64,000 nt of DNA from an uncultured Campylobacter sp. (GCA_946221035.1 CAMIME010000004.1:12770-76769), one strand, 5' to 3'. Counted from the first letter of the stretch, positions 25,093-33,264 are shown. Numbers and translations are program-made. The notes: generated by a model not told the origin, from the letters alone.

Positions 25093-25394
25093 GCACTGAG
25101 GATCTTGACAACTACGAGGCCGAGGTCGAGCTCTCCCTCTACCGCGAGTACCGCGACGTGGCCAGCCAGTTCTCCTACGTGGTGGAGACCGACCGGCGCT
25201 TCTACCTGGCGAATGCGGTGAAACTGATCCCGCACACCGAGGGCGGGGACGTCTACTACGAGGTCCTCATGTCGGACGCCTGGGTGTGGGACATGTACCG
25301 CGCCGTGCGGTTCGTCCGCTACGTCCGCGTCATCACCTACAAGGACGTCAACATCGAAGAGCTGGACAAACCGGAGCTCACCTTCCCCGAGTAG
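25089..25394 (+). CDS. DUF2469 family protein
   Basis: 101-residue acidic, aromatic-rich protein of the actinobacterial DUF2469 family, usually found next to rnhB. The sequence EVELSLYREYRDVASQFSYV is typical. Function is unknown. Start and rnhB stop overlap by four bases, so expression is coupled to the lepB-rnhB operon. Confidence 0.9.
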   Translation: MSTEDLDNYEAEVELSLYREYRDVASQFSYVVETDRRFYLANAVKLIPHTEGGDVYYEVLMSDAWVWDMYRAVRFVRYVRVITYKDVNIEELDKPELTFPE

Positions 25395-25436
25395 CGCCCC
25401 TTTTTGCCACCGGAGGGAACCGGCGGGTGCAACCTT

Positions 25437-25477
25437 CCGTCTAAATAGAGGACCACATTGGTTATCTATTCAGACGG
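25437..25477 (+). promoter_or_regulatory. Inverted repeat upstream of yraN-comM-dprA
   Basis: CCGTCTAAATAG (25437-25448) and CTATTCAGACGG (25466-25477) are inverted with one mismatch, around 17 nt. The right arm runs into the ribosome site GGAGGGG, so the element could act as an operator or as an RNA hairpin occluding the site. Confidence 0.5.
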
Positions 25478-25486
25478 AGGGGAAAC

Positions 25487-25867
25487 ATGCACGTTGATTA
25501 CGCGACCCAGTACGCGCTGGGCAGGGCGGGGGAGCAGGCCGCAGTGGAGCGGTATGAGGCCGAGGGGTACCAAACCCTCGGCGTCCGGGTGCGGATGCAC
25601 GCGGGTGAGCTCGACGCCATTTTTGAAGACGCCGACGGCACCATCGTGTTCGTCGAGGTGAAGTCGCGCGCCGGGGTGGATTTCGGGGCGGCGGAGGCGG
25701 TCACGGCGAAAAAGCTGGCGACCATGCGCCGCTGCGCCGCCCAGTGGCTGGACAGGCAGGACTTCGGGGCCTACCGCAGTGTTCGCTTCGATGTCGTGGA
25801 GTGCCTGTTCACCGAGGACGGCGTGGACATGGTGCGTTTCGAGGGGGTTGAGGATGGCGCTTGCTAG
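25487..25867 (+). CDS. YraN / UPF0102 family nuclease-like protein
   Basis: 126 residues with the family core: GRAGEQAAVERYEAEGYQ, then GELDAIFEDADGTIVFVEVK, which contains the Asp and E-V-K residues of a restriction-endonuclease-like fold. The biochemical role is not settled; the gene commonly precedes comM and dprA, as here. The start has a strong ribosome site. The 3' end overlaps comM by 14 bp. Confidence 0.92.
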   Translation: MHVDYATQYALGRAGEQAAVERYEAEGYQTLGVRVRMHAGELDAIFEDADGTIVFVEVKSRAGVDFGAAEAVTAKKLATMRRCAAQWLDRQDFGAYRSVRFDVVECLFTEDGVDMVRFEGVEDGAC

Positions 25868-27383
25868 TACTACTGCGGCCACCGTGGAGGGCATCACCGC
25901 CCACGTGGTCACTATCGAGGCCAATGTTGGCCCGGGCCTTCCCGGCATGCACATGGTGGGGCTCGGGGACGCCGCGGTGAAGGAATCGCGAGAGCGCATC
26001 CGCACCGCGATCACCAACTCCGCGCTCCCGTGGCCGCGCACGAAGATCATGGTGTCGCTTTCGCCAGCCCACCTGCCCAAGGCCGGCTCCCACTTCGACC
26101 TGCCAATCGCGTTGGCGGTGCTTGGTTGCCTCGACCCTGCGGTGCAGCTGCGGCTTGACCGGGTGATGGTGCTGGGCGAACTCGCACTCAACGGCAGCCT
26201 TCGGCGGGTGGAGGGGGTCTTGCCTATGCTCATCGCAGCGCAGGAGGCACCCGGGGTAGAGGTGATCGTGGTGCCGCGGGCTAACGCCGCCGAAGCCGCG
26301 CTCCTCGGGCGGGGCAACGTGTTGGTGGCGGACACGCTCGCGCAGGTGTGGGCGTGGCTGCACGGGGAGGCTAGGCTCGAACCGGTCCTCGATTTCGCCG
26401 CGCTGCCGGAGCCGATTGGGGCGCCCGACTTCCGGGACCTGGCGGGACTCGCGCCCGAGCGCCACGCCCTCGAGGTCGCGGCGGCCGGAGGCCACCACGT
26501 GATGATGATCGGCCCGCCCGGCTCCGGAAAATCCATGTTGGCGGAACGGTTGCCGTCGATACTGCCGCCGCTCGAGCTGGACGAGATGGTGGAAGTCACC
26601 GCGATCCACGCGGCGGCAGGCATTTCGGAGGGGCCGGTGGCGCACCGCCCGTTCATCGCGCCGCACCCGTCGCTGACCAGGGCCGCGCTCATCGGCGGCG
26701 GCAGTGGGGCCCCGGTGCCGGGGGCAGTGAGTCAGGCGCACCACGGGGTGCTGTTTCTCGACGAAGCCTCCGAGATTCCCGCCCAGGTCCTCGACGCCCT
26801 GCGCATCCCTCTGGAGAAGCGCGAGGTGCGCTTTACCCGCGCCAAGCGCGACATCATTTACCCCGCCGACGTGCAACTGGTCATGGCGGCGAACCCGTGC
26901 GCGTGCCAACTCCGCGAGGGCAAGTGCGTCTGCCGCTCGGACAAACGCGCGCGCCACCTGCGCAACATCTCCGGGCCCTTGCGCGACCGGCTCGACGTGT
27001 TCGTCCGCGTCACCGGGGAGTCGGCGGTGGTCAGCGCGGTGGACGCGGAACCGTCGAGCGTGATCGCCGAGCGGGTCGCGGCCGCACGTGAGCGCGCGGC
27101 TGCCCGCTGGGCGACTGCGGGTCTGACCGAGTCCGTGAACTCGCGGGTGGCACCGAGCGTGATCCGACGCCATTTCCCTGCCGACGAGGTGGGGATGGCG
27201 CTGTTGGAATCGCACCTTGCGCGCCGGGAACTGACCCAGCGCGGGGTGGATCGGTGCCTGAAACTCGCGTGGACGCTCGCGGACCTCGACGGCGCGCCCC
27301 AGCCCGACATCGACCAGGTTGCCCGGGCCGTCGACATGCGGTCTGACGATGTGATGGGGGGTGCCGTCTATGAGCTCGCTTGA
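25854..27383 (+). CDS. comM: ComM/YifB-type AAA+ ATPase (Mg chelatase-like)
   Basis: 509-residue AAA+ protein. ComM is a hexameric helicase promoting branch migration during natural transformation in some Gram-negatives; the same family is widespread in bacteria. Visible: N-terminal Lon-like ChlI domain (GLPGMHMVGLGDAAVKESRER), Walker A IGPPGSGKSM near residue 220, Walker B GVLFLDEASE, and the four-Cys block CACQLREGKCVC. It overlaps both yraN and dprA, so the three are translationally coupled. Confidence 0.94.
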   Translation: MALASTTAATVEGITAHVVTIEANVGPGLPGMHMVGLGDAAVKESRERIRTAITNSALPWPRTKIMVSLSPAHLPKAGSHFDLPIALAVLGCLDPAVQLRLDRVMVLGELALNGSLRRVEGVLPMLIAAQEAPGVEVIVVPRANAAEAALLGRGNVLVADTLAQVWAWLHGEARLEPVLDFAALPEPIGAPDFRDLAGLAPERHALEVAAAGGHHVMMIGPPGSGKSMLAERLPSILPPLELDEMVEVTAIHAAAGISEGPVAHRPFIAPHPSLTRAALIGGGSGAPVPGAVSQAHHGVLFLDEASEIPAQVLDALRIPLEKREVRFTRAKRDIIYPADVQLVMAANPCACQLREGKCVCRSDKRARHLRNISGPLRDRLDVFVRVTGESAVVSAVDAEPSSVIAERVAAARERAAARWATAGLTESVNSRVAPSVIRRHFPADEVGMALLESHLARRELTQRGVDRCLKLAWTLADLDGAPQPDIDQVARAVDMRSDDVMGGAVYELA

Positions 27384-28560
27384 GTCGTGGGCGTACCTCA
27401 ACCGCGTCGTCGAGGGCCCGTCGATCCACATCCAGGCACTCCTGCGCGAAGGCTACTCCGCGGACCAGATCGCCCAGGGGGTGCGCGAGCGAGCCAGTTG
27501 GATTGGCCCGCTCCTTCCCGCCACGGCGAACCGCCACACCTGGGACCAGCCGGTCCAGGATCTGGAGTGCGCCGCCGAGCACGGGTACACGCTGCTCACC
27601 CCGGACTCACCCGGGTGGCCGGGTGAGGAAATGGCGATTGCGTTTAGCCGCGGGGTCGCGGCCGCTGAGGCTAACAAGGACACCTTGCCGTCTGACGCGG
27701 TGGCACCGCACGGGCTCTGGGTCAAGGGCAACACCGACCTGGCATCGCTGTTCGCGCAATCGGTCGCGTTTGTGGGCACGCGCAACATTACAAAGTACGG
27801 CCGGGACGCCACGGTGGACCTGGTCACGGGGCTCGCTCGCGAAAGGTACACCGTGGTCTCAGGGGGCGCCGTCGGCATCGACGGCATTGCCCACCAGACG
27901 GCGTTGGACTGCGAGATGAAAACCGTGGCCGTCGCCGCGTGCGGTCCGGGGAAGGTGTACCCACGCCAGCACGCCGAACTGTTCGAGCGCATCGCCGCGG
28001 CAGACGGGGCGGTGGTCACGGAGTACCCACCGCTTTGCAATCCCGAGCGCCATCGCTTCCTCACACGAAATCGCCTGGTTGCGGCGTTATCGATGGGCAC
28101 GGTGGTGGTGGAGGCGCCGTTTCGCTCCGGCGCGCTGAACACGCTCAAGTGGGTAGAGGTGCTCGGCCGGCAGGCGATGGCGGTGCCCGGGCCGATTACG
28201 AGTGCGGCGTCGCTGGGTACCAACCTGGCCATCCAGAATAAGCGCGCCGACATGGTGCTCAACGCCGGCCAGATCCACGAGCTGCTCAGCCGGGTGGGCG
28301 AGGTGGACGCGGCTGAACAGCTGGAGCTCGAGCACCTGGCCACCCCGGTGCAACGGCTCAGCCGCAACGAGCTGCGCGTCTACGACGCACTTCCGGCCGA
28401 GGGGATGGGCGGGCGCGAGGCGGAGGAGATCGCGGCCGCGGCGGGGCTGACGGTCGCGCTCACCGTGCACCTCCTCATGGAGCTGCTCGGCCGCGGCCTC
28501 GTCGCCCGCGACAAGCGGCAGTGGGAGCGCACCGCTGTCCCAACGCAGGGGCCGGAGTAA
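27370..28560 (+). CDS. dprA: DNA-processing protein DprA
   Basis: Binds incoming single-stranded DNA and loads RecA in transformable bacteria. 396 residues: N-terminal helical region, Rossmann-like core with FVGTRNITKYGRDA, VVSGGAVGIDGIAHQ and AVAACGPGKVYPRQH, and a C-terminal winged-helix-like region. The + ATG overlaps comM by 14 bp. Most non-transformable actinobacteria also carry dprA, so its presence alone does not prove competence. Confidence 0.95.
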   Translation: MSSLESWAYLNRVVEGPSIHIQALLREGYSADQIAQGVRERASWIGPLLPATANRHTWDQPVQDLECAAEHGYTLLTPDSPGWPGEEMAIAFSRGVAAAEANKDTLPSDAVAPHGLWVKGNTDLASLFAQSVAFVGTRNITKYGRDATVDLVTGLARERYTVVSGGAVGIDGIAHQTALDCEMKTVAVAACGPGKVYPRQHAELFERIAAADGAVVTEYPPLCNPERHRFLTRNRLVAALSMGTVVVEAPFRSGALNTLKWVEVLGRQAMAVPGPITSAASLGTNLAIQNKRADMVLNAGQIHELLSRVGEVDAAEQLELEHLATPVQRLSRNELRVYDALPAEGMGGREAEEIAAAAGLTVALTVHLLMELLGRGLVARDKRQWERTAVPTQGPE

Positions 28561-28563
28561 ACT
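28558..28563 (+). promoter_or_regulatory. -10 hexamer TAAACT, xerC
   Basis: The hexamer starts with the dprA stop codon and ends 8 nt before ATG 28572; leaderless. Confidence 0.55.
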
Positions 28564-28571
28564 CGTGTGAC

Positions 28572-29471
28572 ATGAGTGACTCGACGGGCCAGCTTGCGGC
28601 GGCGGTGGACGACTTCGCCGAACACGCCGAGCTGGTCCTCGGCCGCTCCCCGAACACCGTGAAGGGGTACGTGGCCGACCTGGCCACCCTCGACGGCTAC
28701 GCGGACACCTTCGCCGAGTTCACGCTGGACACGCTGCGCAGATGGCTTGCCGACGCCCTCGCGGCCGGCAAGGCCCGCTCCACCCTCGCGCGCCGCACCG
28801 CCGCGGTCCGCGCTTTTTCCACGTGGGCGTACCGCCAGGGCTACCTTGAGACCGATCCCGCAGCCCGGCTTAAGGCGCCCAAGACCCAGCGCAGCCTGCC
28901 CGACGTCATGCAATCAACCCGCGCCGCGCAGCTGGTAGAGGCCGAGACAGCCGACGACGCGCACCCGGCGGAGCACCTGCGCGACCGCGCGATGCTCGAG
29001 CTGCTGTACGCCACGGGCATCCGCGTGGGTGAGCTCGCGGGCCTGGACATCAAGGATGTGGACCTGCGCCGCGGCGTCGCCCTGGTCACCGGCAAGGGCA
29101 ACAAGCAGCGCGTCGTCCCGTTCGGCGACACGGCCGCCGGAGCCTTGGGGGAGTGGCTCGAGTTCGGCCGCGGTGCGCTCGCACGCGAGGGGTCGGGCCA
29201 GGCCCTCTTCCTCGGCTCCCGCGGGGGCCGCATCGACCAGCGCCAAGTGCGCCGGGTCGTCGACCGCGCCGGGGCGCGCACCGGCGTCGGCCACATCAGT
29301 CCCCACACCCTGCGCCACACCGCGGCCACCCACATGCTCGAAGGTGGTGCGGACTTGCGCGTCGTGCAAGAACTGCTCGGGCACACGAGCCTGCAGACGA
29401 CCCAGATTTACACCCACGTCTCCGCGCAGCGCCTCAAGCGCGTCTACGACCAGGCGCATCCACGGGCTTAA
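28572..29471 (+). CDS. xerC: Tyrosine recombinase XerC
   Basis: Resolves chromosome dimers at dif together with XerD. 299 residues: N-terminal SAM-like core-binding domain, catalytic domain with Arg in TGIRVGELAGL, HTLRHTAATHML (His-x-x-Arg), LGHTSLQTTQIYTHVS with the His and nucleophilic Tyr. Complete, no integrase features. A promoter overlapping the dprA stop suggests partly independent expression. Its last 38 bp overlap the convergent M23-like gene. Confidence 0.93.
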   Translation: MSDSTGQLAAAVDDFAEHAELVLGRSPNTVKGYVADLATLDGYADTFAEFTLDTLRRWLADALAAGKARSTLARRTAAVRAFSTWAYRQGYLETDPAARLKAPKTQRSLPDVMQSTRAAQLVEAETADDAHPAEHLRDRAMLELLYATGIRVGELAGLDIKDVDLRRGVALVTGKGNKQRVVPFGDTAAGALGEWLEFGRGALAREGSGQALFLGSRGGRIDQRQVRRVVDRAGARTGVGHISPHTLRHTAATHMLEGGADLRVVQELLGHTSLQTTQIYTHVSAQRLKRVYDQAHPRA

Positions 29472-29952
29472 GCCGGATCACCGGTGCCTCCAAAAGCGTC
29501 AGCGGGTCGATGTAGGTGTCCTTCGCCACCAGCACTCCCCAGTGCAACCCCGTGTGGTCGGGCTTCGCCCACGGCGCCAGCGTGCCTAGAGGCGCCCCCT
29601 CGGCCACCACCTCGCCCACCTTCAGCGTGGTGCGCACCGGCTGATAGGTGGTGCGCAACCCGTCCGGGTGAACGAGGGAGACCGTGGGCACGCCCACCAC
29701 CATCCCGACGAAGGCGACCTCGCCCGCCCCCGCCGCCTTCACCTCGTCGCCTGACGTGAGGTGAAGATCCACCCCGCGGTGGCCCGGCATCCAGTTGCGC
29801 TCGGGGATCTGGGCGGGGCGCACCACCGCCTCGGCATGCGGCGAGCCGGTGGCGGGGTTCACCCAGGCATGTGCCGGGGTGGTGGCAGCAATCAGGGTAA
29901 GGGCGGTGGTGAAAAGTGCGGTGAGGGTGCCGGAGGTCGTCGATAAGCTCAT
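29434..29952 (-). CDS. Secreted M23 (LytM) peptidase-like protein
   Basis: 172 residues with a Sec signal peptide ending near TPAHA (residue 29). The LytM core shows HRGVD (His58, Asp62) as zinc ligands. The usual HxH motif reads GLHWG: the zinc-ligand His137 remains but the preceding catalytic His is Gly. Related actinobacterial proteins with LHWG exist in memory, so this may be a degenerate or regulatory amidase-activator-like protein. It ends inside xerC (38-bp convergent overlap). Codons 2-7 are formed by the 17-bp dispersed word. Confidence 0.85.
   Translation of the reverse strand: MSLSTTSGTLTALFTTALTLIAATTPAHAWVNPATGSPHAEAVVRPAQIPERNWMPGHRGVDLHLTSGDEVKAAGAGEVAFVGMVVGVPTVSLVHPDGLRTTYQPVRTTLKVGEVVAEGAPLGTLAPWAKPDHTGLHWGVLVAKDTYIDPLTLLEAPVIRLKPVDAPGRRRA
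29932..29948 (+). repeat. 17-bp form GGAGGTCGTCGATAAGC at the M23-like gene start
   Basis: Exact 17-mer, antisense to the first codons of the secreted protein. Confidence 0.65.
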
Positions 29953-30004
29953 GCGAGTATTGGAGCAGGCAAAGGCGCATTGCGAAACCCCCGCGGTGCC
30001 GTTC

Positions 30005-30041
30005 TGTGGATAACTTCAGCCGCGCGGCGGCGTTATCCACA
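30005..30041. promoter_or_regulatory. Inverted pair of perfect DnaA boxes
   Basis: TGTGGATAAC (30005-30014) and GTTATCCACA (30032-30041) are perfect inverted repeats, each containing the consensus DnaA box TTATCCACA. Between them lies the palindrome CCGCGCGG. The site is in the gap between the M23-like gene and the rpsB promoter. Confidence 0.6.
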
Positions 30042-30081
30042 GACGCGCAGCTCAGGATTAGGTTTCGTCGCGGATGGCGAG

Positions 30082-30087
30082 TAACAT
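30082..30087 (+). promoter_or_regulatory. -10 hexamer TAACAT, rpsB
   Basis: TAACAT would give an rpsB leader of about 155 nt. The rest of the gap from 29953 holds the DnaA-box pair and, at 30182-30202, a leader hairpin. Confidence 0.4.
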
Positions 30088-30181
30088 GCCACGGGCAGCT
30101 TCGCAGCTGACTTCGCGCGCCGGATGACACTTTCCCAGCGACGGTCCCGTTCACGGGGTGCCGGGAGGGTGCGGTGCCAGG

Positions 30182-30202
30182 GTGCGGGATAAAAACCCGC
30201 AC
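30182..30202 (+). other. Hairpin in the rpsB 5' leader
   Basis: GTGCGGG and CCCGCAC flank ATAAAAA, forming a stable stem 49 nt before the rpsB ATG. Ribosomal-protein S2 leaders in other bacteria carry autoregulatory RNA; no match to a known family is claimed. Confidence 0.45.
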
Positions 30203-30251
30203 ACGTGAACGCATTTGTAACCGAACTATTTTCTCCGAAGGAGACATTCCC

Positions 30252-31259
30252 ATGGCAGTTGTTACCATGAGCGAACTCCTCGACGCTGGTGTGCACTTCG
30301 GCCACCAGACGCGTCGCTGGAACCCGAAGATGCGCCGCTTCATCTTCACCGACCGTAACGGCATCTACATCATTGACCTGCTGCAGACGCTGACCTACAT
30401 CGACGAGGCGTACGAGTTTGTCAAGGAGACCGTCGCACACGGCGGCACCATCTTGTTCGTGGGCACCAAGAAGCAGGCCCAGGAACCGATCCAGGAAGAG
30501 GCGGAGCGCGTCGGCATGCCGTACGTGACCCACCGCTGGCTGGGCGGCATGCTCACCAACTTCCAGACCGTGTCCAAGCGCATCGGCCGCATGAAGGAAC
30601 TGCAGGCCATGGACGCAGCCGAGGACGGCTACGCAGGCCGCGGCAAGAAGGAAATCCTCATGCTCACCCGCGAGCGCGTGAAGCTTGAGCGCGTGCTCGG
30701 CGGTATCGCCGACATGACCAAGGCGCCGTCCGCGCTGTGGATCGTGGACACGAACAAGGAGCACATCGCTGTGTCCGAGGCGCAGAAGCTGCGCATCCCG
30801 GTCGTTGCGGTGCTGGACACCAACTGCGACCCGGACGTGGTCGACTTCCCGATCCCGGGCAACGACGACGCCATCGGCGCCGTGAAGCTGCTGACCCACA
30901 TCGTGGGCGAGGCTGTCATCGAGGGCAAGCAGCAGCGCGAAGAGCGCCAGCTCGCCGCTGCACGCGACGCCGCTGGTGACACCGATGCGAAGCGTCAGGC
31001 TGAGGTCTCCGAGGCCGCAGCGCAGGCTGCCTCCTCCGAGGACGTTGCTCCGGCCGAGGCTGCCAAGGCTGCCGCTGCCGCTGAGGCCGCGAACCCGCAG
31101 GTTGTCGCCGAGGTTGAGCAGCCGGCCGTCGTCCGTGCTGCTGAGCAGGCTGACGCCGCCGGCGATGCGGACGCCACCGAGGTCGCACCGGCAAACGAGC
31201 CGGGCAAGGTCGACGAGGGCATCCAGATCTCCGGCACCGAGTCCGCAACCCAGGCATAG
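30252..31259 (+). CDS. rpsB: 30S ribosomal protein S2
   Basis: S2 joins the 30S last with S1. 335 residues: the first 250 are canonical (TMSELLDAGVHFGHQTRRWN, THRWLGGMLTNF, DTNCDPDVVDFPIPGNDDAI). The last 85 form an Ala/Glu/Val-rich acidic tail, much longer than in E. coli S2 (241 residues) but of a type seen in actinobacteria. ATG 30252 follows GAAGGAGA. A long-loop terminator separates it from tsf, and tsf is the usual partner. Confidence 0.97.
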   Translation: MAVVTMSELLDAGVHFGHQTRRWNPKMRRFIFTDRNGIYIIDLLQTLTYIDEAYEFVKETVAHGGTILFVGTKKQAQEPIQEEAERVGMPYVTHRWLGGMLTNFQTVSKRIGRMKELQAMDAAEDGYAGRGKKEILMLTRERVKLERVLGGIADMTKAPSALWIVDTNKEHIAVSEAQKLRIPVVAVLDTNCDPDVVDFPIPGNDDAIGAVKLLTHIVGEAVIEGKQQREERQLAAARDAAGDTDAKRQAEVSEAAAQAASSEDVAPAEAAKAAAAAEAANPQVVAEVEQPAVVRAAEQADAAGDADATEVAPANEPGKVDEGIQISGTESATQA

Positions 31260-31290
31260 GGTCCCAACGGCTGGTGTTTGCCAGCTCGCC

Positions 31291-31356
31291 CACCCCGCGT
31301 CTCGCTTACGTCCGCCGGTTCACGGCCTGGGCGCGAGCGGCGCGGGGTGTTTCTTT
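31291..31356 (+). terminator. Hairpin with T-rich tail between rpsB and tsf
   Basis: CACCCCGCG (31291-31299) pairs with CGCGGGGTG (31341-31349); a T-rich stretch follows. The loop is long (41 nt), so it may act as a partial terminator. Confidence 0.55.
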
Positions 31357-31432
31357 TCCACCGGTCTTCGATAAGTCCGCCGTATCGTGCCGCGCTTAGC
31401 ATCGTCGGCTACTCTTGAACCGGTTTTCTATA

Positions 31433-31458
31433 ACGCACCATTTCTACGCACCATTTCT
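31433..31458 (+). repeat. 13-bp perfect tandem repeat in the tsf leader
   Basis: ACGCACCATTTCT is present twice back to back, just before the GAGGAGGA ribosome site. Confidence 0.75.
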
Positions 31459-31476
31459 ACGAGGAGGATCGCCCCT

Positions 31477-32295
31477 ATGGCGAACTACACTGCTGCTGAC
31501 GTCAAGAAGCTCCGCGAGACCACCGGCTCCGGCATGCTCGACTGCAAGAAGGCGCTGGAGGAGACGAACGGCGACTTTGAAAAGGCCGTCGAGAACCTCC
31601 GCATCAAGGGTGCCAAGGACGTGGGCAAGCGCGCTGAGCGCAACGCCCTCGAGGGCCTGGTTGCAGTGTCCGGCAACACGATCGTCGAGATCAACTCTGA
31701 GACCGACTTCGTGGCCAAGAACCAGGAGTTCAAGGACATCGCAGCACAGATCGCTGACGCTGCTTCCGCCGCGAAGGCAAACTCCGCAGAGGAGCTGGCG
31801 AACGCTGACGTGAACGGTGAGACCGCGCACGACGTGCTGGAGCGCCTGTCCGCCAAGATCGGTGAAAAGCTGGAGCTGCGCCGCGCCACCACCGTCGAGG
31901 GTGACAAGGTCGAGGCGTACCTGCACCAGAAGGCTGCGGACCTGCCGCCGGCCGTCGGCGTGCTGGTCGCCTACACCGGCGACAACGCTGACGCTGCGCA
32001 CCAGGTCGCGCTGCAGATCGCTGCGATGAAGGCTCGCTACCTCAACCAGGAGGCTGTCCCGGCCGAGGTCGTCGAGAAGGAGCGCGCGGTCCAGGAGGAG
32101 ATCACCCGCAACGAGGGCAAGCCGGAGGCTGCAATCGCCAAGATCGTCGAGGGCCGCATGGGCGGCTTCTTCAAGGACGTCGTGCTGCTTGACCAGCCGT
32201 CGCTGGCGGACTCCAAGAAGACCGTTGCCCAGTACGCACAGGAGAACGGTATCGAGGTCACCGACTTCGTCCGCTACGAGGTTGGCCAGGCCTAA
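31477..32295 (+). CDS. tsf: Elongation factor Ts
   Basis: Guanine-nucleotide exchange factor for EF-Tu. 272 residues; the N-terminal signature KLRETTGSGMLDCKKALEET and the EINSETDFVAKNQEF block that contacts EF-Tu are intact. ATG 31477 has the strong ribosome site GAGGAGGA at 31461-31468. A compact GC-rich terminator follows immediately after the stop. Confidence 0.97.
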   Translation: MANYTAADVKKLRETTGSGMLDCKKALEETNGDFEKAVENLRIKGAKDVGKRAERNALEGLVAVSGNTIVEINSETDFVAKNQEFKDIAAQIADAASAAKANSAEELANADVNGETAHDVLERLSAKIGEKLELRRATTVEGDKVEAYLHQKAADLPPAVGVLVAYTGDNADAAHQVALQIAAMKARYLNQEAVPAEVVEKERAVQEEITRNEGKPEAAIAKIVEGRMGGFFKDVVLLDQPSLADSKKTVAQYAQENGIEVTDFVRYEVGQA

Positions 32296-32308
32296 GCCCT
32301 CCAACCTT

Positions 32309-32335
32309 GCCCCGGCTTCGTGCCGGGGCTTTTTG
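32309..32335 (+). terminator. Rho-independent terminator after tsf
   Basis: GCCCCGGC (32309-32316) pairs with GCCGGGGC (32322-32329) around TTCGT, then TTTTT. Confidence 0.9.
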
Positions 32336-32355
32336 CTTTTCCGGTTCCTCGCCCA

Positions 32356-32451
32356 GTAACGATCGACACCCTCTTGTTATCACTACGTTTCATACGGGCT
32401 GGTCAGGGCGGTTCACCCCGAAACCGCGGCCCCTCGAATGTCGATCGTTAC
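32356..32451. repeat. Widely spaced 13-bp inverted repeat in the tsf-pyrH gap
   Basis: GTAACGATCGACA at 32356-32368 is the exact reverse complement of 32439-32451, 70 bp apart. The rest of the 255-bp gap holds the tsf terminator and the pyrH promoter. Confidence 0.65.
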
Positions 32452-32498
32452 AACAGCGCCCCCGAATGACGGTCGCAGACCTCCCAAACCCCTCGGCG

Positions 32499-32504
32499 TA
32501 GAAT
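32499..32504 (+). promoter_or_regulatory. -10 hexamer TAGAAT, pyrH
   Basis: TAGAAT lies 46 nt before GTG 32551; AAGGAG at 32534-32539 is the ribosome site. Confidence 0.5.
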
Positions 32505-32550
32505 GAACGCGACTGTCAAAACCCCCGAGATCCAAGGAGCTGAGTAACAC

Positions 32551-33264
32551 GTGACCACGCGTAAGGGCTACAAGCGAGTGATGCTGAAGCTAGGTGGCGA
32601 GATGTTCGGCGGAGGCAAGGTCGGCATCGACCCCGACGTGGTGGAAAGCGTGGCCAGCCAGATCGCCGAAGTAGCCGCAACAGGTGCGGAGATCGCGGTG
32701 GTCATCGGCGGCGGCAACTTCTTCAGGGGCGCGCAGCTGCAGCAGCGCGGGATGGATCGCGCGCGCTCGGACTACATGGGCATGCTGGGCACGGTGATGA
32801 ACTGCCTGGCGCTGCAGGACTTCCTCCAGCAAAAGGGCGTGGACTGCCGCGTGCAAACCGCGATCAACATGGCGCAGATCGCGGAGCCGTACCTGCCGCT
32901 GCGCGCAGCACGCCACCTGGAGAAGGGCCGCGTGGTCATCTTCGGCGCGGGTATGGGCATGCCGTACTTCTCCACCGACACGACCGCGGCCCAGCGCGCG
33001 CTGGAGATCGGCTGCGAGGTCCTGCTGATGGCCAAGGCCGTCGACGGGGTCTACGACTCCGATCCGCGCACGAACCCGGACGCGAAGCTCTACAGCGAGA
33101 TCTCCCCGCGCGAGGTCATCGAGCACGGCCTGAAGGTCGCGGACGCTACCGCGTTCAGCCTCTGCATGGACAACAAAATGCCCATCCTCGTATTCAACCT
33201 CCTGCAGGAGGGCAACATCGCCCGCGCGGTGGCGGGCGAGCGGGTGGGCACGCTCGTCGCCTAA
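32551..33264 (+). CDS. pyrH: UMP kinase
   Basis: Phosphorylates UMP to UDP in pyrimidine synthesis. 237 residues of the amino-acid-kinase fold: VMLKLGGEMFGG, VVIGGGNFFRGAQL, and the DTTAAQRALEIGCEVLLMAKAVDGVYDSDP block. GTG start with a good ribosome site. Its TAA overlaps the stop of the convergent amidase by two bases. frr, which usually follows directly, is displaced by that amidase. Confidence 0.97.
   Translation: MTTRKGYKRVMLKLGGEMFGGGKVGIDPDVVESVASQIAEVAATGAEIAVVIGGGNFFRGAQLQQRGMDRARSDYMGMLGTVMNCLALQDFLQQKGVDCRVQTAINMAQIAEPYLPLRAARHLEKGRVVIFGAGMGMPYFSTDTTAAQRALEIGCEVLLMAKAVDGVYDSDPRTNPDAKLYSEISPREVIEHGLKVADATAFSLCMDNKMPILVFNLLQEGNIARAVAGERVGTLVA

Noticed and set aside
25487..29471. Proof of natural competence from yraN, comM and dprA
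   Set aside because: These genes are conserved in many non-transformable bacteria; no ComEC/ComEA or pilus genes are in the window.
28572..29471. Phage or integron integrase
   Set aside because: Length, motifs and neighbourhood match XerC; no att site or cargo.
30005..30041. Chromosomal oriC
   Set aside because: Only two DnaA boxes, and none of dnaA, dnaN, gidB or parAB in the window.
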